Numbered from the stretch's first letter, positions 54,200 to 64,000 are shown. The stretch: DNA of 64,000 bases from Sphingomonas sp. PsM26 (GCA_030433805.1 JARUXA010000017.1:62001-126000), one strand, 5' to 3'. Program-made: numbers and translations. Notes: generated by a model from the sequence alone, not told the origin.

Positions 54200-57160
54200 A
54201 TGACCGAACAAGCGATGAGCCGCGCCATGAGCGCGACCGCACCCGCACGCCTGCTGTCCGAGACGTTGATCGGCCGCCGTGTGAGCGTGATCGCGCTTGC
54301 CGCTGCGCTTGTTACGCCAGGCGTCGCGTTTGCGCAGGACGCAGCAACGACCGCCAATGCCAACCCGACCGCCAAGGCGCAGGTCGAGGCGACGACGACC
54401 CAGGCCGAGCCGACGCCGGCACCCGCCGCGCCCGCCGAGACCCCGGCCGAAGCTGCTGCCGCGCCCGTCGACGAGAATATCGTCGTCACCGGCATCCGCG
54501 CAGGTCTTGCCAGCTCGGCCAAGATCAAGCGCCAGTCGGTGCTAATCGTCGACTCCGTTTCCGCCGAGGACGTTGGCAAGCTGCCCGACGTTTCGATCGC
54601 GGACTCGCTCGCGCGTCTTCCCGGCGTCACCGCGCAGCGGCTCGAGGGCCGCGACCAGCGCCTGTCGATCCGCGGCCTCGGCCCCGACTTCTCGACCACG
54701 CTGCTCAACGGGCGCGAGCAGGTCACGACGGGTGACAATCGCGGCGTCGAGTTCGACCAATATCCGTCGGAATTCTTCAAGAACGTCAACGTCTACAAGT
54801 CGGCGGACGCCTCGCTGATCGCGGCTGGTATCGCCGGCACGGTCGACCTGCGGATGTTGCGCCCGCTCGACCAGGGCAAGCGCATCCTCGCGGTCAGCGC
54901 GCGCGGCCAGATGAACGGGATCGACAAGCTCAACCCCGACGGCACGCGCTACGGCTATCGTGCGTCGGCGACCTATGTCGACAAGTTCGCGGGCGACACA
55001 CTGGGGATCGCGCTCGGCCTGTCCGCGACGCAGACGCCGTCGCAGAACGAGCGCTACAACGCGTGGGGCTATAGCGGCACCGGTACGGATGCCGATCCGT
55101 TCCTCGTCAACGGCGCGAAGCCGTATGTCCAGTCGAACAAGCTGAAGCGTTTCGGCGGCGTCGCGACGATCGAATGGCGGCCGTCCGACACGTTCCATTC
55201 GACGTTCGATGCGCTGTATTCGCATTTCGAGGAAACGCAGATCCTGCGCGGGATCGAGTTCCCGCTCGGTGGCCAGCTCGCCAGCGCAGGCACTGCGAAC
55301 GGCACGACCGTGTCGAACGTGACCAGCGCCAACGGTTTCGCCACCCAGGCAACGTTCGGCAACGTCTTCGGCGTGCAGCGCAACGACTATAACCAGCGCA
55401 AGGCGGACAATTACTCGCTCGGCTGGAACAACGACCTCAAGCTGACCGACACGATCCACCTCAACGTCGACGCCAGCTGGAGCCATGCGGACCGCACCGA
55501 CTTCCTGCTCGAAACCAACACCGGTACCGGCTTCTCGAAGAGCGGCGTTGCCGACACCGTCACGGTCAAGCAGAACGGCAACGGCACCTACACCTTCGCG
55601 CCGACGCTCGACTATACCGACACCAACGTGTTCAAGCTGACCGATCCGCAGGGGTGGGGCAACAACGGCAACCAGCAGGTCGTTCAGACGGGCTTCCTCA
55701 ACCGGCCGAGCTTCAAGGACGATCTGAAGTCGCTCCGCGCGAACCTCAACGGCGAGTTCTCGGACAGCGTCGTCAAGGGTTGGGAAGCCGGCGTCAACTA
55801 CAGCCAGCGCAAGAAGACCAGCGCGTACACGTCCTACTTCCTGTGCCCGCCGGGTGGTGGCACGAACTGCACCGTGGCGAGCGGTTCGCCACTCAGCAGC
55901 ACCGTCCCCGCGGACGCGCTACTCGGGACCAATGTCGCGCTCGGCTATCTCGGCATTCCGCAGATGCTGACGCTCGATCCGTTGTCGCTGTACAACAACA
56001 CGCTGCAGTCGGCGTTCGACGGTCGCCCGTCGGCGCTGGTGCGGGACAATGTCGTGCTCGAGAAGATCTGGACCGGCTACGCCAAGGTCACGATCGACGG
56101 GATGGTCGGCGACAAGCCGCTCAAGGGGTCGATCGGCACGCAGGTCATTCATTCGGACCAGAGCTCGACCGGGCAGATCGCCAGTGTCGTCAACGGCGTG
56201 GTGACAATCGCGCCGGTATCGCAAGGGGTGAAGTACACCAACGTCCTGCCATCGGCGACGATGTCGCTCGAACTGATCCCGCTGGGCTTCGTCAAGATGG
56301 GCGCATCGCAGACGATGATCCGTCCGCGGCTCGACCAGGAGCGTGTCACGCAGGACGTGGCGATCAACTTGACCAACATCGGCCAGACGCCCGCCGGCCT
56401 GTTCCCGGTGTTCACGTCGACCGGCGGCAACGTCAATCTGAAGCCGTACAAGTCGACCAACATCGACATGTCGTTCGAGAAGTATTTCAACGCAGGCGGC
56501 TACGTCGCGCTGTCGGGCTACTTCAAGCACCTCACCGACTTCGTCGATCCGAACAACTCGCTGCCGTATGACTTCTCGGGGCTGCTTCCCGCACTGACGC
56601 CCGCGCAGCAGGCGCAGGTGATCGCGGCTGGCCAGACCACCGGTAACGTCTCGACGCCTGCCAATACTGGGCGCGGCGAAGTGCTCGGCGTGGAGGCGAC
56701 GCTGTCTCTGCCGTTCAAGGCGATCACGTCCTTCCTCGACGGGTTCGGCGTCTTCGCGAGCGGCAACTACACCGAGTCGACGATCAAGTACGCGAGCAAT
56801 CCGACCCAGGCGATCACCCTGCCCGGACTGTCGGCGTGGACCGGCAGCGGGACGATCTACTTCGAGAAGCACGGGTTCCAGGCGCGCGCGAACTATCGCT
56901 ACCGCTCGAGCTTCCTTGCCGAAGTCGCCGGCCTGTCGGCGAACCCGACGTACCGGACGGCGCGGGCCGAGGCGATCCTCGATGCGCAGATCGGGTATGA
57001 GTTCCAGAGCGGGCCGCTCAAGAACTTCGCGATCCTGGCACAGGCGAAGAACCTGACCGATCGTCCGTTCGTGACGTACCAGAATGACGATCCGCGCCAA
57101 GTGATCGATTACCAGCGTTACGGTCGCGACTATTATGTGGGCGTCACCTACAAGTTCTGA
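54200..57160 (+). CDS. TonB-dependent receptor (maltodextrin-type)
   Basis: ATG 54200 is preferred to an upstream GTG. The 986-residue protein has a signal peptide (IALAAALVTPGVAFAQ), an Ala/Pro/Thr linker, a TonB box ENIVVTG, a plug (VDSVSAEDVGKLPDVSIADS, LSIRGLGPDFSTTLLNGR) and a 22-strand-type barrel ending YYVGVTYKF. It should bring oligosaccharides across the outer membrane. The order with halogenase, amylase and glucosidase genes is typical of alpha-glucan loci. Confidence 0.93.
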   Translation: MTEQAMSRAMSATAPARLLSETLIGRRVSVIALAAALVTPGVAFAQDAATTANANPTAKAQVEATTTQAEPTPAPAAPAETPAEAAAAPVDENIVVTGIRAGLASSAKIKRQSVLIVDSVSAEDVGKLPDVSIADSLARLPGVTAQRLEGRDQRLSIRGLGPDFSTTLLNGREQVTTGDNRGVEFDQYPSEFFKNVNVYKSADASLIAAGIAGTVDLRMLRPLDQGKRILAVSARGQMNGIDKLNPDGTRYGYRASATYVDKFAGDTLGIALGLSATQTPSQNERYNAWGYSGTGTDADPFLVNGAKPYVQSNKLKRFGGVATIEWRPSDTFHSTFDALYSHFEETQILRGIEFPLGGQLASAGTANGTTVSNVTSANGFATQATFGNVFGVQRNDYNQRKADNYSLGWNNDLKLTDTIHLNVDASWSHADRTDFLLETNTGTGFSKSGVADTVTVKQNGNGTYTFAPTLDYTDTNVFKLTDPQGWGNNGNQQVVQTGFLNRPSFKDDLKSLRANLNGEFSDSVVKGWEAGVNYSQRKKTSAYTSYFLCPPGGGTNCTVASGSPLSSTVPADALLGTNVALGYLGIPQMLTLDPLSLYNNTLQSAFDGRPSALVRDNVVLEKIWTGYAKVTIDGMVGDKPLKGSIGTQVIHSDQSSTGQIASVVNGVVTIAPVSQGVKYTNVLPSATMSLELIPLGFVKMGASQTMIRPRLDQERVTQDVAINLTNIGQTPAGLFPVFTSTGGNVNLKPYKSTNIDMSFEKYFNAGGYVALSGYFKHLTDFVDPNNSLPYDFSGLLPALTPAQQAQVIAAGQTTGNVSTPANTGRGEVLGVEATLSLPFKAITSFLDGFGVFASGNYTESTIKYASNPTQAITLPGLSAWTGSGTIYFEKHGFQARANYRYRSSFLAEVAGLSANPTYRTARAEAILDAQIGYEFQSGPLKNFAILAQAKNLTDRPFVTYQNDDPRQVIDYQRYGRDYYVGVTYKF

Positions 57161-57241
57161 ACGTAGCCGACGGCTGGCGACGAACCTGTTTCGTCGCCAG
57201 CCGATCTGCTGTCTGTTCGTGTAATAGCGGGGACGTCGACC

Positions 57242-58768
57242 ATGACTCAGCAGCCTGAACCGATCAGGATCGTCATCGTCGGTGGCGGGACCGCCGGATG
57301 GATGACCGCGGCGACCTTCGCCCGGTTCCTCGAAGTCGGGTTCGAGATCGATCTGGTCGAGTCCGACGAGATCGGTACCGTCGGCGTCGGCGAGGCGACG
57401 ATCCCGCAGATCCGGCTGTTCAACGATGCGCTCGGACTGGACGAGGATGCGTTCCTCCGCGCGACGCAGGGGACGTACAAGCTCGGGATCGAATTCGTCG
57501 ACTGGCTGCGGCCGGGGCATCGCTACATGCATGCGTTCGGCGATGTCGGGCGCGATGTCGGGTTGCTGCCGTTCCACCAATATTGGTTGCGGGTGAAGGC
57601 GCTTGGCAGCGCGAAGGATCTCGCCGCCTATTCGCTGAACACTCAGGCCGCTCTGGCGGACCGGATGCAGCGTGGCCCGGCGCGGACTGCGCGAGTGCTC
57701 CCCGACATGCCGTCGGCCTTCCACTTCGACGCCGGGCTCTATGCGCGGCATCTGCGGCGCTATAGCGAGACACGCGGGATCAACCGGATCGAAGGCAAGG
57801 TCGCGCGCGTCGAACAGGATGCGAGCGGCGACGTGTCCGCTGTCGTGCTGGAAAACGGCACGACGCTGTCCGCCGACCTCTATATCGACTGCACAGGCTT
57901 TCGCGGGCTGCTGATCGAGCAGACGCTCAAGACCGGCTATGACGACTGGACGCGTTGGCTCCCCGCGAACCGTGCGATCGCGGTGCCGTCCGAGCGCAGC
58001 GCCGCGTTCACGCCTTACACTCGCTCGACTGCCAAGGCGGCGGGCTGGCAGTGGCGGATTCCGTTGCAGCATCGCACCGGCAACGGGCTGGTCTATTCCT
58101 CGCAGCATCTGAGCGACGACGAGGCGACGGCGACCTTGCTTGCCGGGCTCGACGGGGAAGCGCTCGCAGATCCGCGTCCGATCCAGTTCACGACCGGCAA
58201 GCGGCGGAAGATGTGGAACCGCAACGTCGTCGCAATCGGACTGTCGGGCGGTTTTCTCGAGCCGCTCGAGTCGACCAGCATCCATCTGATCCAGTCCGCG
58301 ATCGCGCGGCTGATGAAGCTGCTCCCCGGGCGCACCGTCGCCGAGGCCGACCGCGTCGAATTCAATCGCCAGAGCGATTTCGAATACGAACGGATCCGCG
58401 ACTTCATCATCCTGCATTATCACGCGAACGACCGGAGCGAGCCGTTCTGGAAGATGTGTCGTGAGCAGGCGCTGCCCGAAACGCTCTCCGCCAAGCTCGC
58501 GCTGTGGCGTGGCAACGGACACATCACGCGCGAGCATGAGGAACTGTTCACCGAAGTCGGCTGGTTCCAGGTGCTCGCCGGACAAGGCGTGATGCCCGCC
58601 GGATACCATCCGCTCGCCGATGCGATCCCGGCGACGGATCTCGCGGAATTCCTCGACACGATCGATCAACTCAACGCCCGTGAGGTTGCCCAGATGCCAA
58701 GCCATGCCGATTTCATCGCGCGCCACTGCGCCGCGCCCGCTCCCGTTACTGGGCCGGTGACGGCATGA
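57242..58768 (+). CDS. Flavin-dependent tryptophan-halogenase family protein (first)
   Basis: The 508-residue protein has VGGGTAGWMTAATFA (FAD binding), TYKLGIEF with K80 at the catalytic Lys position, WQWRIPLQHRTGNG (WxWxIP motif) and GGFLEPLESTSIHL with the catalytic Glu. These are intact halogenase features. Genes of this type are regularly found beside TonB receptors, where their substrate is unknown. It overlaps the amylase gene by 4 nt. Confidence 0.9.
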   Translation: MTQQPEPIRIVIVGGGTAGWMTAATFARFLEVGFEIDLVESDEIGTVGVGEATIPQIRLFNDALGLDEDAFLRATQGTYKLGIEFVDWLRPGHRYMHAFGDVGRDVGLLPFHQYWLRVKALGSAKDLAAYSLNTQAALADRMQRGPARTARVLPDMPSAFHFDAGLYARHLRRYSETRGINRIEGKVARVEQDASGDVSAVVLENGTTLSADLYIDCTGFRGLLIEQTLKTGYDDWTRWLPANRAIAVPSERSAAFTPYTRSTAKAAGWQWRIPLQHRTGNGLVYSSQHLSDDEATATLLAGLDGEALADPRPIQFTTGKRRKMWNRNVVAIGLSGGFLEPLESTSIHLIQSAIARLMKLLPGRTVAEADRVEFNRQSDFEYERIRDFIILHYHANDRSEPFWKMCREQALPETLSAKLALWRGNGHITREHEELFTEVGWFQVLAGQGVMPAGYHPLADAIPATDLAEFLDTIDQLNAREVAQMPSHADFIARHCAAPAPVTGPVTA

Positions 58769-60600
58769 GCATCACGACGGCATTGCTGCTCGCGCTCGCA
58801 GGCCAGGCTGCCGCGCCCACGGCGGTTCCTGCCGCGGTCCCGATCGAACAGATCCGAGCCCGCAAGGCCGAGGACGAGGTGATCTACTTCGTCCTGCCCG
58901 ACCGGTTCGAGAATGGCGATACGTCCAACGACAAGGGCGGGTTGAACGGCGACCGGCTGACCACCGGCTATGATCCGACGTCCAAGGGCTTCTACCACGG
59001 CGGCGACCTCAAGGGTCTGATGCAGCGGCTCGATTACATCCAGTCGCTTGGCGTCACCGCGATCTGGGTCGCGCCGATCATCAAGAACAAAGCGGTTCAG
59101 GGCGGCAAAGGCCATGAGAGCGCGGGCTATCACGGCTATTGGATCACCGACTTCACCAAGGTCGATCCGCATTTCGGCAGCGACGCCGAGTTCGCCGCGT
59201 TCGTCGACGCGGCACATGCGCGCGGCATGAAGGTCTATATGGACATCATCGCCAACCACACGGCGGACGTGATCCAGTACCGCGAATGCACGAACAAGCC
59301 GTGCACGTATCGCAGCAAGGGTGACTATCCCTATCAGCGGCGTGGCGGCGTGAGCGGCAAGCCGATCAACCCTGGGTTCGCGGGCGATGCGGTCCAGACG
59401 CCCGAGAACTTCGCGAAGCTCACCGACCCGGCCTATGCCTACACGCCGTTCGTGCCCGCAGCGGAAGCGAGCGTAAAAGTGCCCGCGTGGCTCAACGACC
59501 CGAAATATTACCATAACCGCGGGGATACGACCTTCACGGGCGAGTCCGCGCGCTATGGCGATTTTGCCGGTCTCGACGATCTGATGACCGAGGATCCGCG
59601 CGTGGTTGCAGGGTTCATCAGCATTTACGGCAGCTGGATCGACCGGTTCGGGGTCGACGGCTTCCGCATCGACACCGCGCGCCACGTGAACCCCGAATTC
59701 TGGCAGCAGTTCGTTCCCGCGATGCAGTCCCGCGCGGCGGCGCGCGGCATCCCCAACTTCCCGATCTTCGGCGAAGTCTATTCGGAAGCGGTCGACCCCG
59801 GTTACACCGCGCAGTTCACGCGGCGTGACAAATATCCCGAAGTGCTCGACTTCTCGTTCCAGGCTGCGGCGCGCGGGATGCTTAGCGGCAAGACCGGGAC
59901 CGACGTGTTCGCCAAGCTGATCGACGGCGACGTGCTGTACGAAGGCGGCGATGCGACCGCGCTGCGGCTGCCGACGTTCCTCGGCAATCACGACATGGGG
60001 CGGATGGGTCATATGCTCGATGAGGCGTGGCCCAAGGCGACAGAGGCCGAGCGGCTTCAGCGGATGACGCTGGCGCATGTGCTGCTGCTGTCGGCGCGCG
60101 GCGTGCCGACGATCTATTCGGGCGACGAACAGGGCTTTACCGGTCACGGCGGCGATCAGGACTCACGCGAGGACATGTTCGCCAGCAAGGTCGAGACCTA
60201 TAACGACAACCGGCTGATCGGCACGACCACCACCACCGCGACCGAGCATTTCGGGACGGACAATCCGATCTTCCAGACGATCGCGAAGCTTTCGCAGATC
60301 CGCCGCGATCATCCGCAACTGCGCCACGGCCGTACCGTCGTCCGTGCGGCATCGGACAAGCCCGGTCTGCTCGCCTTCACGCGCGGGGACGATGACGGGC
60401 AAGAAGTCCTCGTCGCGCTCAACACGTCCAGCACGCCCGTCACCGCGAACGTCGAGGTTGGCGCACAGTCGGTCGGTTTCACGGCATTGGCCGGAAGCTG
60501 CCCCGCCCGCGTAACCGCGCCCGGCTCGCTGATGATAACGCTCCCACCGCTCGGCTACGCGATCTGCGCGGCCGCCCCTGCCCGCCTCCCCAGCAAATGA
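58765..60600 (+). CDS. GH13 alpha-amylase family enzyme, secreted
   Basis: The 611-residue protein has a short signal-like N-terminus (TALLLALAGQAAAP) and the GH13 regions DIIANHTADV, DGFRIDTARHV (nucleophile Asp), FGEVYSE (acid Glu) and FLGNHDMGRM. It probably trims maltodextrins in the periplasm. Starts with ATGA overlap on the halogenase stop. Confidence 0.9.
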   Translation: MSITTALLLALAGQAAAPTAVPAAVPIEQIRARKAEDEVIYFVLPDRFENGDTSNDKGGLNGDRLTTGYDPTSKGFYHGGDLKGLMQRLDYIQSLGVTAIWVAPIIKNKAVQGGKGHESAGYHGYWITDFTKVDPHFGSDAEFAAFVDAAHARGMKVYMDIIANHTADVIQYRECTNKPCTYRSKGDYPYQRRGGVSGKPINPGFAGDAVQTPENFAKLTDPAYAYTPFVPAAEASVKVPAWLNDPKYYHNRGDTTFTGESARYGDFAGLDDLMTEDPRVVAGFISIYGSWIDRFGVDGFRIDTARHVNPEFWQQFVPAMQSRAAARGIPNFPIFGEVYSEAVDPGYTAQFTRRDKYPEVLDFSFQAAARGMLSGKTGTDVFAKLIDGDVLYEGGDATALRLPTFLGNHDMGRMGHMLDEAWPKATEAERLQRMTLAHVLLLSARGVPTIYSGDEQGFTGHGGDQDSREDMFASKVETYNDNRLIGTTTTTATEHFGTDNPIFQTIAKLSQIRRDHPQLRHGRTVVRAASDKPGLLAFTRGDDDGQEVLVALNTSSTPVTANVEVGAQSVGFTALAGSCPARVTAPGSLMITLPPLGYAICAAAPARLPSK

Positions 60601-62222
60601 GCCTCATGACCGCCGCTATCGTCCAGTCCGACCCGTCCGCCACCGATCCGTGGTGGAAGGGCGCAGCCATCTATCAGATCTATCCGCGCAGTTTTGCCGA
60701 TTCGAACGGGGACGGGATCGGGGACCTTGCGGGCATCACCGCACACCTCGACCATGTCGCGTCGCTCGGGATGGATGCGGTGTGGTTGTCGCCGTTCTTC
60801 ACCTCGCCGATGAAGGATTTCGGCTATGACGTGGCGGATTACCGCGACGTCGACCCGATCTTCGGCACGCTCAACGATTTCGACGCGTTGATCGCGCGGG
60901 CGCACGAGCTCGGGCTGCGGATCATCATCGATCAGGTCTATTCGCACACGTCGGACGACCACCCCTGGTTTCAGGCAAGCCGTGCGAGCCGGTCGGGCGA
61001 CAAGGCGGACTGGTATGTCTGGGCCGATGCCAAGCCCGACGGCAGCCCGCCGTCCAACTGGCAATCGGTGTTCGGCGGCCCGGCGTGGACATGGGACGCG
61101 CGCCGCCAGCAATATTATCTGCATAACTTCCTGAAGGAACAGCCGCAGCTCAACGGGCACAATCCGGCGGTGCAGCAGGAATTGCTCGATACCGCGCGCT
61201 TCTGGCTCGATCGCGGGGTCGACGGCTTCCGGCTGGATGCGATCAACTTCGCGATGCACAATCCTGCGTTGACAGACAACCCGCCTGCCCCCGCGACCAA
61301 CCGTGCGCGGACGCGGTCGTTCGACTTCCAGCTCAAGCTGCACAACCAGAGCCATGCCGATATCCCGGCTTTCCTCGAACGCATCCGCGCGTTGACCGAC
61401 TCCTATGGCGCTGGCTTCACCGTCGCCGAAATCGGTGGCGAGGATAGCGACCGCGAGATGAAGCTGTTCACGGCGGGCGGCAAGCGGCTCGACAGCGCGT
61501 ACAGCTTCGACTTCCTCTATGCCGATGCGTTGACGCCCGATCTCGTCGCGGATTCGCTCGCGCGCTGGCCCAATGATCCGACGATCGGCTGGCCGAGCTG
61601 GGCGTTCGAGAATCACGATGCGCCACGCGCGGTGTCGCGCTGGACGACGCCACAGCATGCGAACGCCTTTGCGCGGATGAAGCTGTTGCTGCTGGCGTGC
61701 CTGCGCGGCAACATCTTCCTGTATCAGGGCGAGGAACTCGGGCTGACCCAGGTCGACATCGCGTTCGAGGATCTGCTCGACCCGGAAGCGATCGCCAACT
61801 GGCCGATGACCTTGTCGCGCGATGGCGCGCGGACGCCGATGCCGTGGGTCGGCAACGCGCCCGATCTGGGGTTCGGGAGCGAAACGCCGTGGCTTCCGTT
61901 CGGCGGCGATCACGGCGCGCTGGCGATCGACCTGCAGGATGCCGACACGGGCTCGCTGCTCAACTGGACTCGCCGCGTGGTCGCGACCCGCAACGCGCAC
62001 CGCGCCTTGCGGAACGGCGACTTGCGCATGCTGTACAATGACGACGCGCTGCTCGTGTTCGAACGCGAGGGCGACGGCGAGCAGGTGCTGTGCGTGTTCA
62101 ACTTCGGCGATACCGAGCGCGCCTGGCCGGAAGGGGTCAGCCAGGACGGGTCCGTCCTGATCGGCACGCAGGACGCGATCGACAGCCTTGCTCCGTTCGC
62201 TGCTATGGTGCTGCGCCGGTGA
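60597..62222 (+). CDS. GH13 alpha-glucosidase
   Basis: The 541-residue protein has YQIYPRSFADSNGDGIGDL, DQVYSHTSDDHPWF, DGFRLDAINFAMH (nucleophile), TVAEIGGE (acid) and FENHDAPRAVSRW, the oligo-1,6-glucosidase/alpha-glucosidase subgroup. It has no signal peptide, so it likely cleaves imported maltose or short dextrins to glucose in the cytoplasm, a role matching the MFS transporter at 34914-36407. ATG 60606 is an alternative start. Confidence 0.9.
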   Translation: MSLMTAAIVQSDPSATDPWWKGAAIYQIYPRSFADSNGDGIGDLAGITAHLDHVASLGMDAVWLSPFFTSPMKDFGYDVADYRDVDPIFGTLNDFDALIARAHELGLRIIIDQVYSHTSDDHPWFQASRASRSGDKADWYVWADAKPDGSPPSNWQSVFGGPAWTWDARRQQYYLHNFLKEQPQLNGHNPAVQQELLDTARFWLDRGVDGFRLDAINFAMHNPALTDNPPAPATNRARTRSFDFQLKLHNQSHADIPAFLERIRALTDSYGAGFTVAEIGGEDSDREMKLFTAGGKRLDSAYSFDFLYADALTPDLVADSLARWPNDPTIGWPSWAFENHDAPRAVSRWTTPQHANAFARMKLLLLACLRGNIFLYQGEELGLTQVDIAFEDLLDPEAIANWPMTLSRDGARTPMPWVGNAPDLGFGSETPWLPFGGDHGALAIDLQDADTGSLLNWTRRVVATRNAHRALRNGDLRMLYNDDALLVFEREGDGEQVLCVFNFGDTERAWPEGVSQDGSVLIGTQDAIDSLAPFAAMVLRR

Positions 62223-63748
62223 CGTCGCCAGCCGGGGACCGAAGCGACGCGAAAGCGATCGTGATCCTCGGCGGGGGCACGGCTGGCTGGATCGCGGCGT
62301 GCCTGATCGCGCATCGCTGGCCCGATGCGCGCGTGACTTTGGTCGAAAGCCCCGAGATCGGGATCGTCGGGGTGGGCGAAGGCTCGACCCCGCAGTTGAA
62401 GGCGTTCTTCGACGCGATCGGGGTGGACGAGGCGGAATGGATGCCCGCCTGCGATGCGACCTACAAGCTCGGGATCGACTTCGCGGGCTGGTCGGATCGG
62501 GCGGGGTTCGAGCGATATTTCCACCCCTTCCCGACCGCGCTCGACAGCCATACGGCGGGCTCGTTCTTCTACAACACCCGCGCGCGCCGCACCGGGCGTG
62601 ACGTGGTCGCGCACCCCGACCGCTTCCTCCTCCCCGCCCGGCTCGCAGCGGACGCGCGCGCACCGCAGCCTGACGAGCACTTCCCGTTCGCGGTCAGCTA
62701 CGGCTATCATTTCGATGCGTATAAGGTCGGCGCGTTTCTCGCGCAGCACGCGGTTGGCAAACTCGGCGTGACGCATCTTCAGCGGCGCGTGACGCGGGTG
62801 GACCGGCGCACGGATGGCGGGATTGCCGCGCTGCTATGCGACGACGGGGCAAGCATTACGGGCGACCTCTTCATCGACAGCAGCGGGTTTCGCAGCGTGC
62901 TGTTCGAGCAGACACTCGGCGTGCGTTTCGTGAGCTACGCCGACACCCTCTTCAACGATCGCGCGGTGGTCCTCCCCACACCACGCGATTCCGCCGCACC
63001 GCTGCCAAGCCAGACCCGCGCGACCGCCTTGTCGGCGGGATGGGCGTGGGACATCCCGCTCACCAGCCGCACCGGCAACGGCTATGTCTATTCCAGCCGC
63101 CATCTGACGCCGGAGCAGGCCGAGGCCGAACTGCGCGCGCATCTCGGGGTTGGCGAGGCGGGCACCGCGCGGCATTTGAAGATGCGCGTCGGGCGGGTCG
63201 CGGAAAGCTGGTCGTACAACGCCCTGGCGGTCGGGCTCGCGCAGGGGTTCCTCGAACCGCTCGAGGCGACGGCGCTGCATCTCGTGATCGCGACGGTGGA
63301 AGCCTTTCTCGACGCGGTCGATGCTGATGGCTTCACCGAAGCCGCGCGCGTGCCGTTCAACGCGCGGATCGCGGCGCGGTATGACGGCGTGCGCGATTAC
63401 ATCGTTGCGCATTACCGGCTCAACCAGCGCCATGCCGATCCCCACGGCTATTGGGCGGCAGCCCGCAAGGTCGAGCCGTCGGATACGCTCAAACGCGTCA
63501 TGTCGGCCTGGTTCACCGGTGCGGACCTCGTCGCCGAGATCGATCGGCTCGACATCGCGCGCTACTACAATGCGACCAGCTGGCATTGCCTGTTCGCGGG
63601 CTACGGCACCTTTCCCGACGATGCGCGGCTGGTCCCGCCCGGCCCCGATATCGACCGGATCGACATGGACCGGATCGACGATTTTCTGCGCCGATGCGCG
63701 CTCAATTTTCCGCCCCACCAGACCTGCCTCCCCCGGCCGATTACCTGA
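62219..63748 (+). CDS. Flavin-dependent tryptophan-halogenase family protein (second)
   Basis: GTG 62219 overlaps the glucosidase stop (GTGA) and gives 509 residues: VILGGGTAGWIAACLIA, TYKLGIDFAGW with K83, WAWDIPLTSRTGNGYVYSS and QGFLEPLEATALHL. Catalytic Lys and Glu positions are kept. It is clearly diverged from the first halogenase at 57242, so the two probably have separate roles and are not a recent tandem copy. Confidence 0.88.
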   Translation: MTSPAGDRSDAKAIVILGGGTAGWIAACLIAHRWPDARVTLVESPEIGIVGVGEGSTPQLKAFFDAIGVDEAEWMPACDATYKLGIDFAGWSDRAGFERYFHPFPTALDSHTAGSFFYNTRARRTGRDVVAHPDRFLLPARLAADARAPQPDEHFPFAVSYGYHFDAYKVGAFLAQHAVGKLGVTHLQRRVTRVDRRTDGGIAALLCDDGASITGDLFIDSSGFRSVLFEQTLGVRFVSYADTLFNDRAVVLPTPRDSAAPLPSQTRATALSAGWAWDIPLTSRTGNGYVYSSRHLTPEQAEAELRAHLGVGEAGTARHLKMRVGRVAESWSYNALAVGLAQGFLEPLEATALHLVIATVEAFLDAVDADGFTEAARVPFNARIAARYDGVRDYIVAHYRLNQRHADPHGYWAAARKVEPSDTLKRVMSAWFTGADLVAEIDRLDIARYYNATSWHCLFAGYGTFPDDARLVPPGPDIDRIDMDRIDDFLRRCALNFPPHQTCLPRPIT

Positions 63749-63758
63749 AAGACCTTTG

Positions 63759-64000
63759 ATGAAACGCCTCCCCCTCGCGCTGTTGCTCGCGTCCGTCGCG
63801 CTGCCGCTGACCGCTACCGTCGCGCACGCGCAGACCGCCGCTCCCGCCCCCACGCTGGCCGCACAGAATGACGGCGTCGAGGTCACCGCGGGCGCGCTGA
63901 AGATGAAGCTGATCGCGCTCTCGGACGACCTCGTCCGCGTCCGGATCGCGCGCGATGGCGTCTATCCCGAGGATGCGAGCTGGGCGGTCTTGCCCGCGCA
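63759..64000 (+). CDS. Start of a GH31-type alpha-glucosidase (cut by the window)
   Basis: ATG 63759 begins a signal peptide (MKRLPLALLLASVALPLTAT, cleaved after AHA) and VEVTAGALKMKLIALSDDLV with VRVRIARDG, the N-terminal beta domain of GH31 glucosidases. Only 80 residues are visible, so the family call rests on these and on the locus. Confidence 0.6.
   Translation, partial: MKRLPLALLLASVALPLTATVAHAQTAAPAPTLAAQNDGVEVTAGALKMKLIALSDDLVRVRIARDGVYPEDASWAVLPA

Noticed and set aside
55919..58726. 935-residue minus-strand frame
   Set aside because: It covers the TonB receptor and halogenase antisense; composition is Arg/Asp/Gly-rich with no domain recognised.
60555..62663. 702-residue minus-strand frame
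   Set aside because: Antisense to the GH13 glucosidase and second halogenase, both of which have complete catalytic motifs.

Overview
The window is GC-rich DNA that looks like a sphingomonad chromosome (Sphingomonas or a close relative, Alphaproteobacteria). The evidence is the aerobic cob operon order, the methionine-salvage operon, the TonB receptor/flavin halogenase/GH13 maltodextrin locus and the short GC-rich inverted repeats. The genus is inferred from gene content; no rRNA or tRNA gene was seen.

Layout. 1-11041 (minus): the N-terminal 3,680 or so residues of a giant, internally duplicated autotransporter-like surface protein that runs off the left edge. 11189-15260: an AGE-family sugar isomerase, gmhB, a lipoprotein hydrolase and hldE, i.e. 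ADP-heptose (LPS core) supply. 15278-15487: a cobalamin riboswitch, followed by a tightly overlapping aerobic B12 operon: cobW, cobN, cobG, cobH, cobI, cobJ, (cobK on the opposite strand), cobL, cobE, cobM, cobB, cobF, bluB, a DUF1636 gene and a NiCoT Ni/Co permease (to 30491). 30711-34843 (minus): a five-gene methionine-salvage operon (aminotransferase, mtnB, mtnD, mtnC, mtnA), every junction overlapping by 4 nt. 34914-37250: an MFS sugar transporter and a divergent DUF6445 gene.

37.4-52.75 kb is an inserted phage-satellite-like island. Its left end has an AlpA-like regulator, a replication-type winged-helix protein, an iteron array and a BRO/KilAC antirepressor. Its middle has a frameshifted DUF6161 gene, a second iteron array with 10-bp period, a broken HTH gene, a 2-TM protein, a TIR-DUF3298 (RsiV-like) fusion protein, a prohead protease with two phage genes but no capsid or terminase, and an MmeI-like restriction-modification enzyme. 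Its right end has an IS256-type transposase remnant, a PH-domain protein, three copies of a TGTGAGAG repeat, a putative excisionase and a tyrosine integrase.

52963-64000: a maltodextrin/alpha-glucan utilisation locus: LacI regulator (minus), then a TonB-dependent receptor, a flavin-dependent halogenase-family protein, a GH13 amylase, a GH13 alpha-glucosidase, a second halogenase-family protein and the start of a GH31 glucosidase. An operator-like palindrome is shared by the MFS/DUF6445 promoter (36501-36514) and the LacI/TonB promoter (54060-54071). This suggests the island landed inside one regulon and separated its transporter from the rest.

The most novel item is the TIR-DUF3298 protein (43483-44763). 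It joins a probable NAD-cleaving TIR domain to a domain that in Bacillus RsiV binds lysozyme, and it sits on a mobile island beside a restriction system.
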